DNA of 64,000 nucleotides. Origin: an uncultured Bacilli bacterium. GTDB lineage: Bacteria; Bacillota_I; Bacilli_A; RF39; UBA660. Location: positions 261,126 to 325,125 of the forward strand of contig CAJTLN010000003.1 of NCBI GenBank assembly GCA_910577505.1, written 5' to 3'. Shown in pieces: positions 43,601 to 52,519 of the stretch. Under the pieces are notes generated by a model. It saw only the letters and a program-made list of their open reading frames with translations, did no database searches and had not been told where the DNA came from. The number at the start of each line of letters is the position of its first letter. The stretch's first letter is position 1. Position numbers and translations under genes: made by a program.

Positions 43601-44429
43601 GTGCACCTAATTCAAGTAACTTTTTAAGACGATTATTACGATTAATAATTCTTCTATATAAGTCATTTAAGTCAGATGTTGCAAATCTACCACCATCTAA
43701 TTGAATCATTGGTCTAATATCTGGTGGAATTACTGGAAGTGCTTCTAGAATCATCCATTCAGGTTTATTACCAGATTCTTCAAATGCAACTAGGCAATCT
43801 AGACGTTTAACTAAACGAATACGTTTTTGACCAGTGCAATTTTCAAGTTCTGCTCTTAGCTCTTCTACTTCTTTAGAAACATCTACTTCTTTAAGAAGTT
43901 CTTGAATAGCTTCTGCACCCATTCCAACTTTGAAAGTGCTACCATACTTTTCATAATATGCACGATATTCTTTGTCAGAAAGAGTTTGTTTTTTTTCTAA
44001 AGGAGCTTGTCCTGGATCAATTACTACATAACTTACGAAATATAGTACTTCTTCTAAATCTCTTGGAGACATATCTAGAACTAGACCCATTTTTGAAGGA
44101 ATTCCTTTAAAGAACCAAATATGAGAACATGGAGAAGCTAGTTCTATGTGTCCCATACGTTCACGTCTAACTTTAGAACTAGTAACTTCTACTCCACATC
44201 TATCACAAATAACATTTTTGTATCTTAATCTCTTGTATTTACCACAAGAACACTCAAAGTCTTTTGATGGTCCAAAGATTTTTTCGCAGAATAATCCATC
44301 ACGTTCAGGTTTTAACGTACGATAATTGATTGTTTCTGGCTTTTTAACTTCTCCATAAGACCAACTTCTAATTTTTTCAGGAGATGCAATTCCTATTTTG
44401 ATACCTTTAAAGCTGTTAGCATCTATCAT
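40692..44429 (-). CDS. rpoC: RNA polymerase subunit beta'
   Basis: The 1245-residue catalytic subunit. The N-terminal zinc site is CSCGKYKRLRYKNVICDRCG (near 60), the catalytic magnesium motif is NADFDGDQMAVH (near 455), the bridge-helix region is near QLAGMRGLMAKP, and a second zinc site near CKSQFGVCQKCYG (about 880) is present. The C-terminal tail is short and acidic. Its ATG overlaps the rpoB stop (ATGA), so rpoB and rpoC are translated in tandem. The length is close to that of Bacillus (about 1200) and no domain is missing. Confidence 0.99.
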   Translation of the reverse strand: MIDANSFKGIKIGIASPEKIRSWSYGEVKKPETINYRTLKPERDGLFCEKIFGPSKDFECSCGKYKRLRYKNVICDRCGVEVTSSKVRRERMGHIELASPCSHIWFFKGIPSKMGLVLDMSPRDLEEVLYFVSYVVIDPGQAPLEKKQTLSDKEYRAYYEKYGSTFKVGMGAEAIQELLKEVDVSKEVEELRAELENCTGQKRIRLVKRLDCLVAFEESGNKPEWMILEALPVIPPDIRPMIQLDGGRFATSDLNDLYRRIINRNNRLKKLLELGAPTIIVQNEKRMLQEAVDSLFDNGRRGRSITAAGNRPLKSLSSMLKGKQGRFRQNLLGKRVDYSGRSVICVGPNLKMYQCGIPKEMALELFKPHVINGLVERDLAHNIKGAKKLIESRDECVWDVVEDCITEHPVMLNRAPTLHRLGIQAFEPKLVGGKAIRLHPLVCTGFNADFDGDQMAVHVPLSEEAKAEARLLMLGAQNILDPKSGKPIVTPSQDMVLGNYYLSIEEPGEENEGKVYKNSNEAIMAYERREITLHTRIAIPVSSFKYKLFTDDQKSKYLVTTAGKLIFNEMLPDSFPYINEASKENIENITPSKFFLSMGTDIKAAIAEMEPVTPFVKKNLSQIIAQIFKRYKTTETAAVLDAMKDLGFKYSTIAGITVSAFDIIEAKDKNEKIEEAQAKVDKINKQYQRGLITEEERFNNVIQVWNDTKDDVEAELKGISGGDHKNPIFMMMNSGARGNAGNFTQLAGMRGLMAKPNGQPVEIPIKSNFIEGLNVSEFFLSTHGARKGSADTALRTADSGYMTRRLVDVAQDIIVKEADCGAISGIVVEDFIDEKSGTVIESLEDRIIGRYTATKVINPETKELIIDKNEMINENIAKKIVKAGIKKVEIRSALTCKSQFGVCQKCYGRNLATGNLVETGEAVGVMAAQSIGEPGTQLTMRTFHSGGVAHGGDADITQGLPRVEELFEARNPKAKATISEIAGKVVSIEAANGKHKIVVENDVESREHTTLYNSKVRVEVGQNVVAGEQLTEGSVSPKELLAVTDPITAESYILKEIQKVYKSQGVDISDKHIEVIVRRMISKMKIVDGGDTGLVEGLSVSLHDFNAANKPVILNGGVPATGRPIMLGITKSSLETDSWLSAASFQETTRVLTDAAIKGKTDELRGLKENVIIGKLIPAGTGARQYSNIEMMLEKEFMSDEPSEFLEEQLIDDEEIREEVAAMELENEITQEVESVESDLAEQLS

Positions 44430-47400
44430 AGTTCTTCACCTTCCTCTTCTTCTAATTCGCCTGGAAAGTCGATGTCATCTAAACTATCGAAGTCATCTTC
44501 TTCATCCATTTCTTCTAAATCTTCAGCTTCTATATCAGATGATTCTTCAACTGGTATATCACTTACTAATTCTTTACCAATTTCATTTACTGAAATTGCT
44601 TCTTCGTCATCATGTTCTAGGTCTTGAATATCGCATAATTCATCATCTTGATTTACTACTTGAATATCTAATCCTAGAGCTTGGAATTCTTTTAATAGTA
44701 CTCTAAAGCTTTCTGGAATACCAGCTTGACTTATTGTCTTACCTTTAACCATAGCTTCATATATTTTAACACGTCCAACAACGTCGTCTGATTTAACAGT
44801 TAAGATTTCTTGAAGAACATGTGCTGCACCATAAGCATATAGCGCCCAAACTTCCATTTCTCCGAATCTTTGTCCACCGAATTGAGCTTTACCACCAAGA
44901 GGTTGTTGCGTAACCATTGAGTATGGTCCAGTAGAACGAGCATGTAATTTATCGTCAACCATGTGGTGTAGTTTAATCATGTACATAACACCAACTGATA
45001 CTCTATTTTCGAATGGTTCACCAGTACGTCCATTATAAAGGATAGTTTTTCCGTCTGGATCAATACCAGCGCTAGCTAATTCTGCACTAATGTCATCCAT
45101 AGATGCACCATCAAATACTGGAGTTGCATAATGAAGACCTAGTTTTTTACCAGCCATACCTAAATGTAATTCTAGAATTTGTCCAATGTTCATACGTGAT
45201 GGAACACCTTGTGGGTTAAGAACAATATCAACTGGTCTACCATCTGGTAAATAAGGCATATCTTCTTCAGGTAAGATAAGTGAGATAACACCTTTGTTAC
45301 CATGACGTCCTGACATTTTATCTCCTACTTGGATTTTACGTTTTTGAATAATATATACACGCACTACTTTTGAAACACCAGCAGGTAATTCATCAGAATT
45401 TTCTTTAGTATATATTTTAACATCATGAACAATTCCGCCTGCTCCATGGTCAACTCTTAATGAAGTATCTCTAACTTCACGAGTTTTTTCACCAAAGATA
45501 GCATGTAGTAATTTTTCTTCACTAGTTAATTCTTGTACTCCTTTTGGAGTTACTTTACCTACTAAGATATCACCATCTTTAACTTCAGTACCAATTCTTA
45601 CGATACCATTAGCGTCAAGATTTTTACGAGCATCTTCTCCAACGTTTGGAATATCTCTTGTGATTTCTTCTGGGCCTAATTTTGTATCACGACAATCAAT
45701 GTCATAATGTTCAATATGTAGAGATGTATAAACATCTTCTTTTACTAATCTTTCGTTTAATACGACTGCATCTTCATAGTTATATCCATTACATGTCATG
45801 AAAGCAATTGTCATATTTTTACCTAATGCTAACTCACCTTTATCAGTAGATGGTCCATCAGCGATAACTTCACCTCTATGAACAGCATCGCCTTTTTTAA
45901 CTAATGGATGATGATTAATATTTGATGCATCATTACTTCTTTCGAAGTTAGCAAGATAATATGTATCTTGTCCTCCAGCTGTTTTAACTAAGATTTTCTT
46001 AGAATCAGCATATTCAACAACTCCATCAGCTTTTGCTACGATTGTAGAGCCTGAATCACGAGCTGCTATATATTCCATACCAGTACCAACAATTGGTGCT
46101 TCAGTTGTTAAAAGAGGAACTGCTTGACGTTGCATGTTGGCACCCATTAGGGCACGAGTTGCATCGTCGTGTTCTAAGAATGGAATACAACTTGTTGTAA
46201 TTGAGACGATTTGGTTAGGAGCTACGTCAACAAAATTAACTTTTTCTTTAGCAATCATAACTGTATCGCCATTTAAACGAGCTACTACTTTTTCATCGAC
46301 AATTTCATTATTATCATTAATATTCAATGTAGCTTGAGAAATATAGTAATCTGCTTCTTCATCAGCAGTTAAATATACGATTTCATCTGTTAATTTGCAA
46401 TTAACAACTTTACGATATGGAGTCATTATGAATCCATAATCATTTATCTTAGCATAAGATGCTAGTGATGTAATAAGACCGATGTTTTGTCCTTCTGGTG
46501 ATTCAATAGGACAAATACGACCATAGTGACTTGGGTTAACGTCACGAACTTCCATACCAGCTCTTTCACGAGATAATCCACCTGGGCCTAAGCAAGATAG
46601 ACGTCTCTTATCTGTTAATTCTGCAATTGGATTTATTTGATCCATGAATTTTGATAATTGTGAACTACCAAAGAATTCTTTTAAGCATGCTGTAACTGGA
46701 CGAATATTAATTAAAGTTTTTGGAGTAACTGTATCAAGTTCTTGAGTAGTCATTCTTTCTCTAATTACTCTTTCCATACGAGACATACCAACACGGAATT
46801 GTGTTTGGATTAATTCACCAACTTGACGAACACGTCTGTTACCTAAATGGTCGATTTCATCATCATTACCAATTCCATATTGTAAATTTAAATAATATGA
46901 AACTGATGCATAGATATCAGAAATAGTTAAACGACGAGATTCAATAGTTTGATCATTACCAATAATTTTATGAATAATTGTTTCATCATCTTTATCATAA
47001 ACTTTTACTTCTTGAATTTTATTATATTCATCTAATTCTTCATTAATAGTTACTTCTTTTACTCCATAACCAGCTTCAAATAATGGACGAATGTTTTCAA
47101 GAATTTCTTTTGTAATTATTGTTCCTTCTGGAACTACAACTTCTTTTCCATCTTTAATGTCTTCTGCTATTTTTTGTCCTAATAATCTATCTAGAACATT
47201 TAATTTTTTATTGAATTTGTAACGTCCAACTTTTTGTAAGTCGTAACGGAACTTATCAAAGAATCTTGTGATTAATTGATTCTTAGCAGAATCTAATGTT
47301 GCAGGTTCTCCTGGTCTTAGTTTTTCATAAATTTCAATTAAAGCTTCGTCCATATTCTTAGTACTATCTTTTTCAAGAGTATTTACTAAATATTTGTCTT

Positions 47401-48034
47401 CTCCGAATACTTCTAAAATTTCTTCATTAGAAGATAAACCTAAAGCTCTTAAGAATGCTGTAATTGTTACTTTACGAGTTCTATCAATACGAACATAGAA
47501 TATATCTCTTGCATCTAGTTCATATTCTAACCAAGTACCTTTGTTAGGGATTATTTCACCAGAAATTATTCTTCTTCCGTTTTTATCGATTTCTTTTTTA
47601 TAGTAAACAGATGGACTTCTTACTAATTGAGATACGATAACACGTTCAGCACCATTAATAATGAACGTACCAGCATCAGTCATTAATGGTAAATCGCCCA
47701 AGAATATTTCTTGTTCTTTTACTTCACCTGTTTCATGAATGAATACACGTGCTTGAACTTTTAAAGGAGCCGCATAGTTAACCATACGCTCTTTAGCTTC
47801 TTTTACTGTGTATCTTGGTGTTTCAAAATAGTAATCACCAAGTTCAAGTGAAATGTTACCAGTGAAACTTTCTACAGGAAATAAATCTTCAAATACTTCC
47901 TTGATTCCTTCATCTAGAAATCTTTGGTATGATTTCTTTTGGATTTCTAATAAGTCTGTCAATTCTAAGGTGTTCTTAATTCTAGAGAAAGTTTTTCTTT
48001 CTCTATGGTCGCCAAATTTTGCTATTTTAGCCAT
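44426..48034 (-). CDS. rpoB: RNA polymerase subunit beta
   Basis: A 1202-residue subunit. The rifampicin region reads FFGSSQLSKFMDQ, then AELTDKRRLSCLGPGGLSRERAG. E. coli His526 is replaced by Asp (Asp475, codon 46612-46610), and Ala532 by Cys, while Asp516 and Ser531 are kept. Substitutions of His526 by Asp or Asn cause high-level rifampicin resistance in other bacteria, so natural resistance is likely. The C-terminal tail is strongly acidic (LEEMDEEDDFDSLDD). The start has GGGGTGAAAC upstream. Its promoter at 48105-48133 overlaps the end of the methyltransferase gene. Confidence 0.99.
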   Translation of the reverse strand: MAKIAKFGDHRERKTFSRIKNTLELTDLLEIQKKSYQRFLDEGIKEVFEDLFPVESFTGNISLELGDYYFETPRYTVKEAKERMVNYAAPLKVQARVFIHETGEVKEQEIFLGDLPLMTDAGTFIINGAERVIVSQLVRSPSVYYKKEIDKNGRRIISGEIIPNKGTWLEYELDARDIFYVRIDRTRKVTITAFLRALGLSSNEEILEVFGEDKYLVNTLEKDSTKNMDEALIEIYEKLRPGEPATLDSAKNQLITRFFDKFRYDLQKVGRYKFNKKLNVLDRLLGQKIAEDIKDGKEVVVPEGTIITKEILENIRPLFEAGYGVKEVTINEELDEYNKIQEVKVYDKDDETIIHKIIGNDQTIESRRLTISDIYASVSYYLNLQYGIGNDDEIDHLGNRRVRQVGELIQTQFRVGMSRMERVIRERMTTQELDTVTPKTLINIRPVTACLKEFFGSSQLSKFMDQINPIAELTDKRRLSCLGPGGLSRERAGMEVRDVNPSHYGRICPIESPEGQNIGLITSLASYAKINDYGFIMTPYRKVVNCKLTDEIVYLTADEEADYYISQATLNINDNNEIVDEKVVARLNGDTVMIAKEKVNFVDVAPNQIVSITTSCIPFLEHDDATRALMGANMQRQAVPLLTTEAPIVGTGMEYIAARDSGSTIVAKADGVVEYADSKKILVKTAGGQDTYYLANFERSNDASNINHHPLVKKGDAVHRGEVIADGPSTDKGELALGKNMTIAFMTCNGYNYEDAVVLNERLVKEDVYTSLHIEHYDIDCRDTKLGPEEITRDIPNVGEDARKNLDANGIVRIGTEVKDGDILVGKVTPKGVQELTSEEKLLHAIFGEKTREVRDTSLRVDHGAGGIVHDVKIYTKENSDELPAGVSKVVRVYIIQKRKIQVGDKMSGRHGNKGVISLILPEEDMPYLPDGRPVDIVLNPQGVPSRMNIGQILELHLGMAGKKLGLHYATPVFDGASMDDISAELASAGIDPDGKTILYNGRTGEPFENRVSVGVMYMIKLHHMVDDKLHARSTGPYSMVTQQPLGGKAQFGGQRFGEMEVWALYAYGAAHVLQEILTVKSDDVVGRVKIYEAMVKGKTISQAGIPESFRVLLKEFQALGLDIQVVNQDDELCDIQDLEHDDEEAISVNEIGKELVSDIPVEESSDIEAEDLEEMDEEDDFDSLDDIDFPGELEEEEGEEL

Positions 48035-48104
48035 TTTTGTTTCACCCCTATACCTAAATTTTGTGTTGTTTTTCGACGAAAAAACAATATGTCACCAACA
48101 TATA

Positions 48105-48133
48105 ATTGTAAGTGATGTAAAGTTTATTGTCAA
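48105..48133 (-). promoter_or_regulatory. Promoter of rpoBC
   Basis: TTGACA (48133-48128) and TACAAT (48110-48105) on the minus strand, 17 bases apart, with the -35 covering the stop of the gene at 48130. The leader down to 48034 holds a small hairpin (TTGTTTTTTCG / TCGAAAAACAA, about 48065-48086) without other structure. Confidence 0.7.
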
Positions 48134-48732
48134 TGCTTTTTGGCCTTTATTATATAAAAACCTTTGCTTTTTTCGACTATCTCACATTTGTAATTTTTTT
48201 CCAAATGTGCAATAGCACTTTTAGCCCCTTGATCCTTTCTTATAACCATCCAGAGCTCACCATCCTCTTTAAGATAGTCTCTTGCTCCATCTAAGATGCC
48301 ATACACTACATTTTTCCCAGCTCTGATTGGGGGATTCGTTATAATTAAATCATATATATTAGTAATATTTTCATAAATATTACTTTCTAACACTTGGCAT
48401 GATTTTTCAACACCATTTTCGGTGCAGTTTTTTTCAGCCAAATGAAGAGCTCTTTTATTAACATCACACATTGTTACATGTGCATTCAATAATTTGGCAA
48501 TGGATATTCCAATATAGCCATAGCCACAGCCTATATCTAATATATTTAAATTTTCATTATTATTAATATTTTTAAAAAGAGTGTCCAACAATAAAGTACT
48601 TCCAAAATCTAATTTATCCTTTGAAAAAACACCATTATCACTAAAGAAGGTTAGAGTTTCTCCTTCATGTTTATAGATAATAGTTCGAAGTTCGCTTTTT
48701 AGATTGGGATTGTTAGTAAAATATTGTTCCAA
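48130..48732 (-). CDS. RsmC-like class I methyltransferase (YbxB)
   Basis: A 200-residue methyltransferase like B. subtilis YbxB, which also lies before rpoB. Motif I is LDIGCGYGYIGISIAK (near 68) and the catalytic motif is TNPPIRAGK (NPP type, near 133), so it probably methylates a base in rRNA (guanine N2 by family). The start is TTG at 48732 with GGTGAT three bases before it; no ATG fits. No ribosomal protein genes (rplJ, rplL) are present upstream. Confidence 0.9.
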   Translation of the reverse strand: MEQYFTNNPNLKSELRTIIYKHEGETLTFFSDNGVFSKDKLDFGSTLLLDTLFKNINNNENLNILDIGCGYGYIGISIAKLLNAHVTMCDVNKRALHLAEKNCTENGVEKSCQVLESNIYENITNIYDLIITNPPIRAGKNVVYGILDGARDYLKEDGELWMVIRKDQGAKSAIAHLEKNYKCEIVEKSKGFYIIKAKKH

Positions 48733-48774
48733 AGAATCACCATTTTCTCTTTTTTTAAGACAGTAATATAATTA

Positions 48775-48803
48775 ATTATATACTTAAAGACTTTCAAAGT
48801 CAA
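48775..48803 (-). promoter_or_regulatory. Promoter of the RsmC-like gene
   Basis: TTGACT (48803-48798) and TATAAT (48780-48775) on the minus strand with a 17-base spacer. Confidence 0.8.
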
Positions 48804-48877
48804 TAAATGTAATTTATATTGTACTTATTTTTTACAAAAAAAGCAACAAAAAGTTTAAAAAAATAAAAAAGACTTAT

Positions 48878-49801
48878 TTACTTTATAGTAAATAAATCTT
48901 CTTGTTCTATTTTTTCTTTAAAATGTAATACTTTATTTGACCATGATTCGGATATTCCAGCACCAGGATTTCCATGGACATATATTGCTGATAATGTATA
49001 TATAGCATTTGGAGCACTCATATCTATACTATAATTATCTATAATTGCCTTTAAGCCAATTACATGAGATATGATTCCAGCTTCAAGTGTTGTAAAATTC
49101 ATCCACCCTGCGTAGCCTCTCATACCGCTTATGTTATTATTATATTTAAATAACCCACTAGTCATAATACCTGATTCTTCATAAACAATTGCTAAAGCAA
49201 TAGATTTGTTTACACCATATAAGTCACATATTTTTCCTAAATATTGAGAAAAAGTTAAACCATTATCCATATATATTACTTTATCATTTATTGTATCATT
49301 AATTGTAGCAGTTTCGTCAAGTCTTATCTCAGCGATTGAAGAACCATACTTTTCAGGATAACGATATATGTCTCTTACAAAATACACAACACCAGCTTCA
49401 AAGGAATTAAATGATCCTATTCTATTTGCTAATGATGTAGGGGCTATTACATTTGTATTTTGATATTGTTCATTTTTGTAATTATCCGTTAAGTTATGAG
49501 CAATATCTAAAGTTTTATTAATATTTAATTTAAATTTACTGGCATAGTAAATGATAGTATTATCTTTTTGTCTTTGTTCAATTATTTTATTAAATTCTTT
49601 AATGTATTTTACTTCAGACAAATTCTTTCCATCAGTTATTATTTTTTCTGATGCTATTTCTTCGTTTTTTTCTACTTCACGAGAATATGATTTGTCTTTA
49701 TTTATAAACATACCTATTGTAAGAACAATAATTAATAATACTATAGGTATACATATTATTACTTGTTTTCTAAGACGCAATTTTGTCTTTTTTTGTTTCA
49801 T
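48878..49801 (-). CDS. Membrane-anchored lysozyme-like cell wall hydrolase
   Basis: A 307-residue exported protein with a membrane anchor near residues 13-33 and a C-terminal lysozyme-fold region. IALAIVYEESGIMTSGLFKYNN (Glu as candidate catalytic acid), NISGMRGYAGWMNF and GNPGAGISESW are in the style of the glucosaminidase (GH73/Flagellar J-like) group. It would cleave peptidoglycan glycan strands. The predicted catalytic Glu is in YEESG. GGAGA precedes the ATG, and it is transcribed alone from its own promoter. Confidence 0.82.
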   Translation of the reverse strand: MKQKKTKLRLRKQVIICIPIVLLIIVLTIGMFINKDKSYSREVEKNEEIASEKIITDGKNLSEVKYIKEFNKIIEQRQKDNTIIYYASKFKLNINKTLDIAHNLTDNYKNEQYQNTNVIAPTSLANRIGSFNSFEAGVVYFVRDIYRYPEKYGSSIAEIRLDETATINDTINDKVIYMDNGLTFSQYLGKICDLYGVNKSIALAIVYEESGIMTSGLFKYNNNISGMRGYAGWMNFTTLEAGIISHVIGLKAIIDNYSIDMSAPNAIYTLSAIYVHGNPGAGISESWSNKVLHFKEKIEQEDLFTIK

Positions 49802-49825
49802 ACAAATTCTCCTTTGTATGTATTA

Positions 49826-49854
49826 ATTTTACTTTATATTTTAATAATAGTCAA
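49826..49854 (-). promoter_or_regulatory. Promoter of the wall hydrolase gene
   Basis: TTGACT (49854-49849) and TAAAAT (49831-49826) on the minus strand with a 17-base spacer. Confidence 0.7.
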
Positions 49855-49914
49855 ATTCGTTTAATTTTATACAACTTATATTTACATCTAAAAAAGTTAT
49901 TATAAAAATTTTTT

Positions 49915-51153
49915 TTATTTAAATTCCTTAGTAAAATTGCCATTTTCAAATATTTTTATTTTTTCATCATTTACAGTTGTTCCAACGATATTTAAATCTT
50001 CTGTTCCAATCATAAAATCAACATGGTTGTTGCAATCGTTAAGTTTATTCTTTTTTAGTTCTTTTTTCGACATTTGAGGTCCATTTTCTATGCATTCTGG
50101 AAATGAAGCACCTAAAGCTAAATGACAGGCAGCATTTTCATCATATAAAGTTTCGTAAAAAATTATTTTAGATTCTGATATTGGTGAATTATATTCAACT
50201 AGAGCAACTTCTCCTAATTTATTTGAGTTTGGACAAGAAGAAATAAGCTGTTTTAAAGTTTTTTCACCTTTTTTAGCTTTGCAATCAATAGCTACTCCTT
50301 TATCGAATTTTATCCAAAAGTCTTCAATAAGATTATCTTGATAACATAATGGTTTAGCCGAATATACTATTCCACTAGCAGAGTTGTTAGTTGGAGATGT
50401 AAAAACTTCTTCTGTAGGAAAATTTACTAAGACTTCTTCCCCATTTACTAATTTAGATTTACCAGATGCCCATAAATGATTATCAGGCAATTCTATAGTA
50501 AAGTCAGTTCCTAAAGAATTAGTATAATTTAAAGATTTAAATTTATAAGAATTTAGTTTATCACATCTACGACTTAAATTATTTATTTTTTCTTCGATTA
50601 CTTTTTCAGGATTTAGTTTTGTTATTTGGCATATTTTAAAAATTTCATTCCACAAATCTTCTTCAGGTTTTTTAGATTTAGGAAATACTTCTTTGGCCCA
50701 TAACAGTGATGGAACTCCAGCAATACACCAAGGAACTATTGATTTATCACGAAGTTCATCAAAACATTTTCTAGTCTCATAACTATACATTGTTAGGTCA
50801 CTTAACTTTTTAGGATCAATGTCTTTCATCAAACCTGGACTTTCTGTTACTAGCATAACAAAAGCTGCTCCAGAAGAAGCATATTCATTCCATTTTTCCT
50901 TATTCCAAAATTGCATTTTTTTTAAATCTTTTATTTCTAGATTTTTTAAGGCATCATGTTTTAAATATGGGTCAGTTAAATCATAATAAATATCTTTTAT
51001 TCCTAATTCATAGGCCACATTAGATAAAATTCTTACAAATTCTATAACTTCATAATTGGCACTTATAAATAATTTTTGATTCTTTTTAACTTTTAAACAA
51101 GTATTTAAAATAACTTTAGCATATTTTTTTTGCAACTTTTCTAACTTATCCAT
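49915..51153 (-). CDS. M29-family aminopeptidase (AmpS/PepS type)
   Basis: A 412-residue metallo-aminopeptidase that trims N-terminal residues from peptides. The family's metal-binding C-terminal half shows GEVALVEYNSPISES, ENAACHLALGASFPEC and CNNHVDFMIGTEDLNI; the N-terminal half has the Rossmann-like region near NYEVIEFVRILSNVAYELG. The ORF opens at 51195, but AGAGTGAT four bases before the ATG at 51153 marks the start. Confidence 0.94.
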   Translation of the reverse strand: MDKLEKLQKKYAKVILNTCLKVKKNQKLFISANYEVIEFVRILSNVAYELGIKDIYYDLTDPYLKHDALKNLEIKDLKKMQFWNKEKWNEYASSGAAFVMLVTESPGLMKDIDPKKLSDLTMYSYETRKCFDELRDKSIVPWCIAGVPSLLWAKEVFPKSKKPEEDLWNEIFKICQITKLNPEKVIEEKINNLSRRCDKLNSYKFKSLNYTNSLGTDFTIELPDNHLWASGKSKLVNGEEVLVNFPTEEVFTSPTNNSASGIVYSAKPLCYQDNLIEDFWIKFDKGVAIDCKAKKGEKTLKQLISSCPNSNKLGEVALVEYNSPISESKIIFYETLYDENAACHLALGASFPECIENGPQMSKKELKKNKLNDCNNHVDFMIGTEDLNIVGTTVNDEKIKIFENGNFTKEFK

Positions 51154-51175
51154 CTTATCACTCTTTCTATTATTT

Positions 51176-51184
51176 ATTATATCA
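51176..51184 (-). promoter_or_regulatory. Extended -10 for the M29 aminopeptidase
   Basis: TGATATAAT on the minus strand (51184-51176), about 22 bases before the ATG. No convincing -35. Confidence 0.5.
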
Positions 51185-51238
51185 CAATGATTCATGTCTA
51201 TACTTGAAAGAAATTATGTTTATAAATTTAATAAGTTA

Positions 51239-51691
51239 TTATTTTTTATTAAATTCATATTTATCATATGATATGTATTTTCCACTATTGTCTTTTATAT
51301 AAAAACCAAATCGTCCTTTTATTTTATGAGTAATTGGTAAGGGTTTGAAATCAAGATTTCTAGTTTCTGATGGTTCAGCGCCAACTGAAATAGATGCTGT
51401 AATATGAGGAATTCTTAAAGTTTTTTTGTCAGATTCATAATTAATATAATATGGTTTTAATTCATCTGGTAAAGATACTAAGAATCCACTATTATTACTA
51501 TCACTACCATATGAAGTTAATGTTACTTCAAAGGTTTTTCCAACTAGTTCATTGAATATTTCATTCTTACTCGGATGATATCTAAATGTACAATGTATTT
51601 CATCATTAGCTTTTTCTAATTTGTTTATATCTAGTGAATGAATTAATTCTAGGCTTTCTCCTTCAAAAAATAATCCTTCATAACTTATCAT
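51239..51691 (-). CDS. Possible 2H-phosphoesterase-like protein
   Basis: A 150-residue protein with two HxT motifs, HCT (His33) and HIT (His96), about 60 residues apart, the hallmark of 2H phosphoesterases that cut 2',3'-cyclic or 2'-5' phosphates in RNA. PHITASISVGAEPSETRN around the second motif agrees with the active-site strand. The family is very diverse, so the call is tentative. An in-frame ATG at 51739 exists, but AAAGGAG and the ATG at 51691 are better placed. It lies just downstream of the tRNA at 51770-51846 on the same strand, which may hint at RNA repair but proves nothing. Confidence 0.55.
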   Translation of the reverse strand: MISYEGLFFEGESLELIHSLDINKLEKANDEIHCTFRYHPSKNEIFNELVGKTFEVTLTSYGSDSNNSGFLVSLPDELKPYYINYESDKKTLRIPHITASISVGAEPSETRNLDFKPLPITHKIKGRFGFYIKDNSGKYISYDKYEFNKK

Positions 51692-51769
51692 TTGATATTC
51701 TCCTTTTCTTTTTTTATCTCTCGACAAATAAAAACCCACATCCGCTTGAATGTGAGATTTATACTTAAT

Positions 51770-51846
51770 TGGTAGCGCCGGGGAGATTCGAACTCTCGAC
51801 CTGCCGGGTATGAACCGGATGCTCTAGCCAGCTGAGCTACAGCGCC
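51770..51846 (-). tRNA. tRNA with CAT anticodon (elongator Met or Ile2)
   Basis: A 77-base tRNA with encoded CCA. Acceptor GGCGCTG pairs with CGGCGCT (G-U at the first pair and one more at 6-67). Anticodon loop TTCATAC gives CAT. The anticodon stem TCCGG/CCGGC has a T-C mismatch at 27-43, and the T stem GAGAG/CTCCC has an A-C mismatch at 50-64. The body resembles B. subtilis elongator tRNA-Met, and the three G-C pairs and 1-72 mismatch of initiators are absent. Whether it is Met or lysidine-modified Ile cannot be told from the sequence. Confidence 0.9.
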
Positions 51847-51881
51847 ATAAAAGTAAGCAAATTAAATATATCATAAGGAAT

Positions 51882-52511
51882 TTAATTTGACAATACTTTT
51901 TTTGACTTTTTTTGATTTTTTCTTAAAAAAGAAATATTTATTAGCATAAATAAAGGGTTTTGTAGTAATTTAAGGACATTTCTATCTTTGGTATGCTTAT
52001 ACGTAAGAATGATTCTCTCTTCATTGGTTAATGATTTATTTGTACTAGATAATTCCCCATTAAATATTAATTCACTTGTATCTTTTATATAACAGTCATC
52101 TATGCAGTCTGTTAGTTGCCAATCATATCTTTTTATTATATTTTTAAATTGAGGAAGATAAGTTGAAGGCATAGTAATTAATGGTTTGCTATTCTGTAAG
52201 TAATTCAAAGATTCTTCGACTAATTTATTTCCTAGTCTATGACGACGATATTTAGAATCAAAATATAGTGTACATAGTTTATTTTCATCTGTTTTTATAT
52301 TTGATACACCAACTATCTTATTATTATGTACAGCTATTATTGTATTTCTAGTACCAGCATAAATTCCAGGTACATGTTTTTTTATAAACCATTCGGCATA
52401 TTCTGGATACGTTTTTTTGGCGCTTACAGTTACAAATAATATTTCATTTATAATAGGTTCTATATTTATTTCTTTTTCTAATAGAGCTTGTAGTGAATAA
52501 TAACTTATCAT
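51882..52511 (-). CDS. GNAT-family acetyltransferase
   Basis: A 209-residue N-acetyltransferase-like protein. CTLYFDSKYRRHRLGNKLVEESL (near 88-110) is the acetyl-CoA-binding motif A (R-R-x-x-L-G). The C-terminal 40 residues are unusual, with a hydrophobic NPLFMLINISFLRKNQKKSKK tail. The substrate is unknown. AGGTGATGAC lies before the ATG, and the gene follows the zincin-like gene by eight bases, so the two are cotranscribed. Confidence 0.82.
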   Translation of the reverse strand: MISYYSLQALLEKEINIEPIINEILFVTVSAKKTYPEYAEWFIKKHVPGIYAGTRNTIIAVHNNKIVGVSNIKTDENKLCTLYFDSKYRRHRLGNKLVEESLNYLQNSKPLITMPSTYLPQFKNIIKRYDWQLTDCIDDCYIKDTSELIFNGELSSTNKSLTNEERIILTYKHTKDRNVLKLLQNPLFMLINISFLRKNQKKSKKVLSN

Positions 52512-52519
52512 GTCATCAC

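Noticed and set aside
40867..48215. Plus-strand ORFs inside rpoC and rpoB and at 47853-48215.
   Set aside because: They lie antisense to well-conserved subunits and have no ribosome-binding site or family signature.
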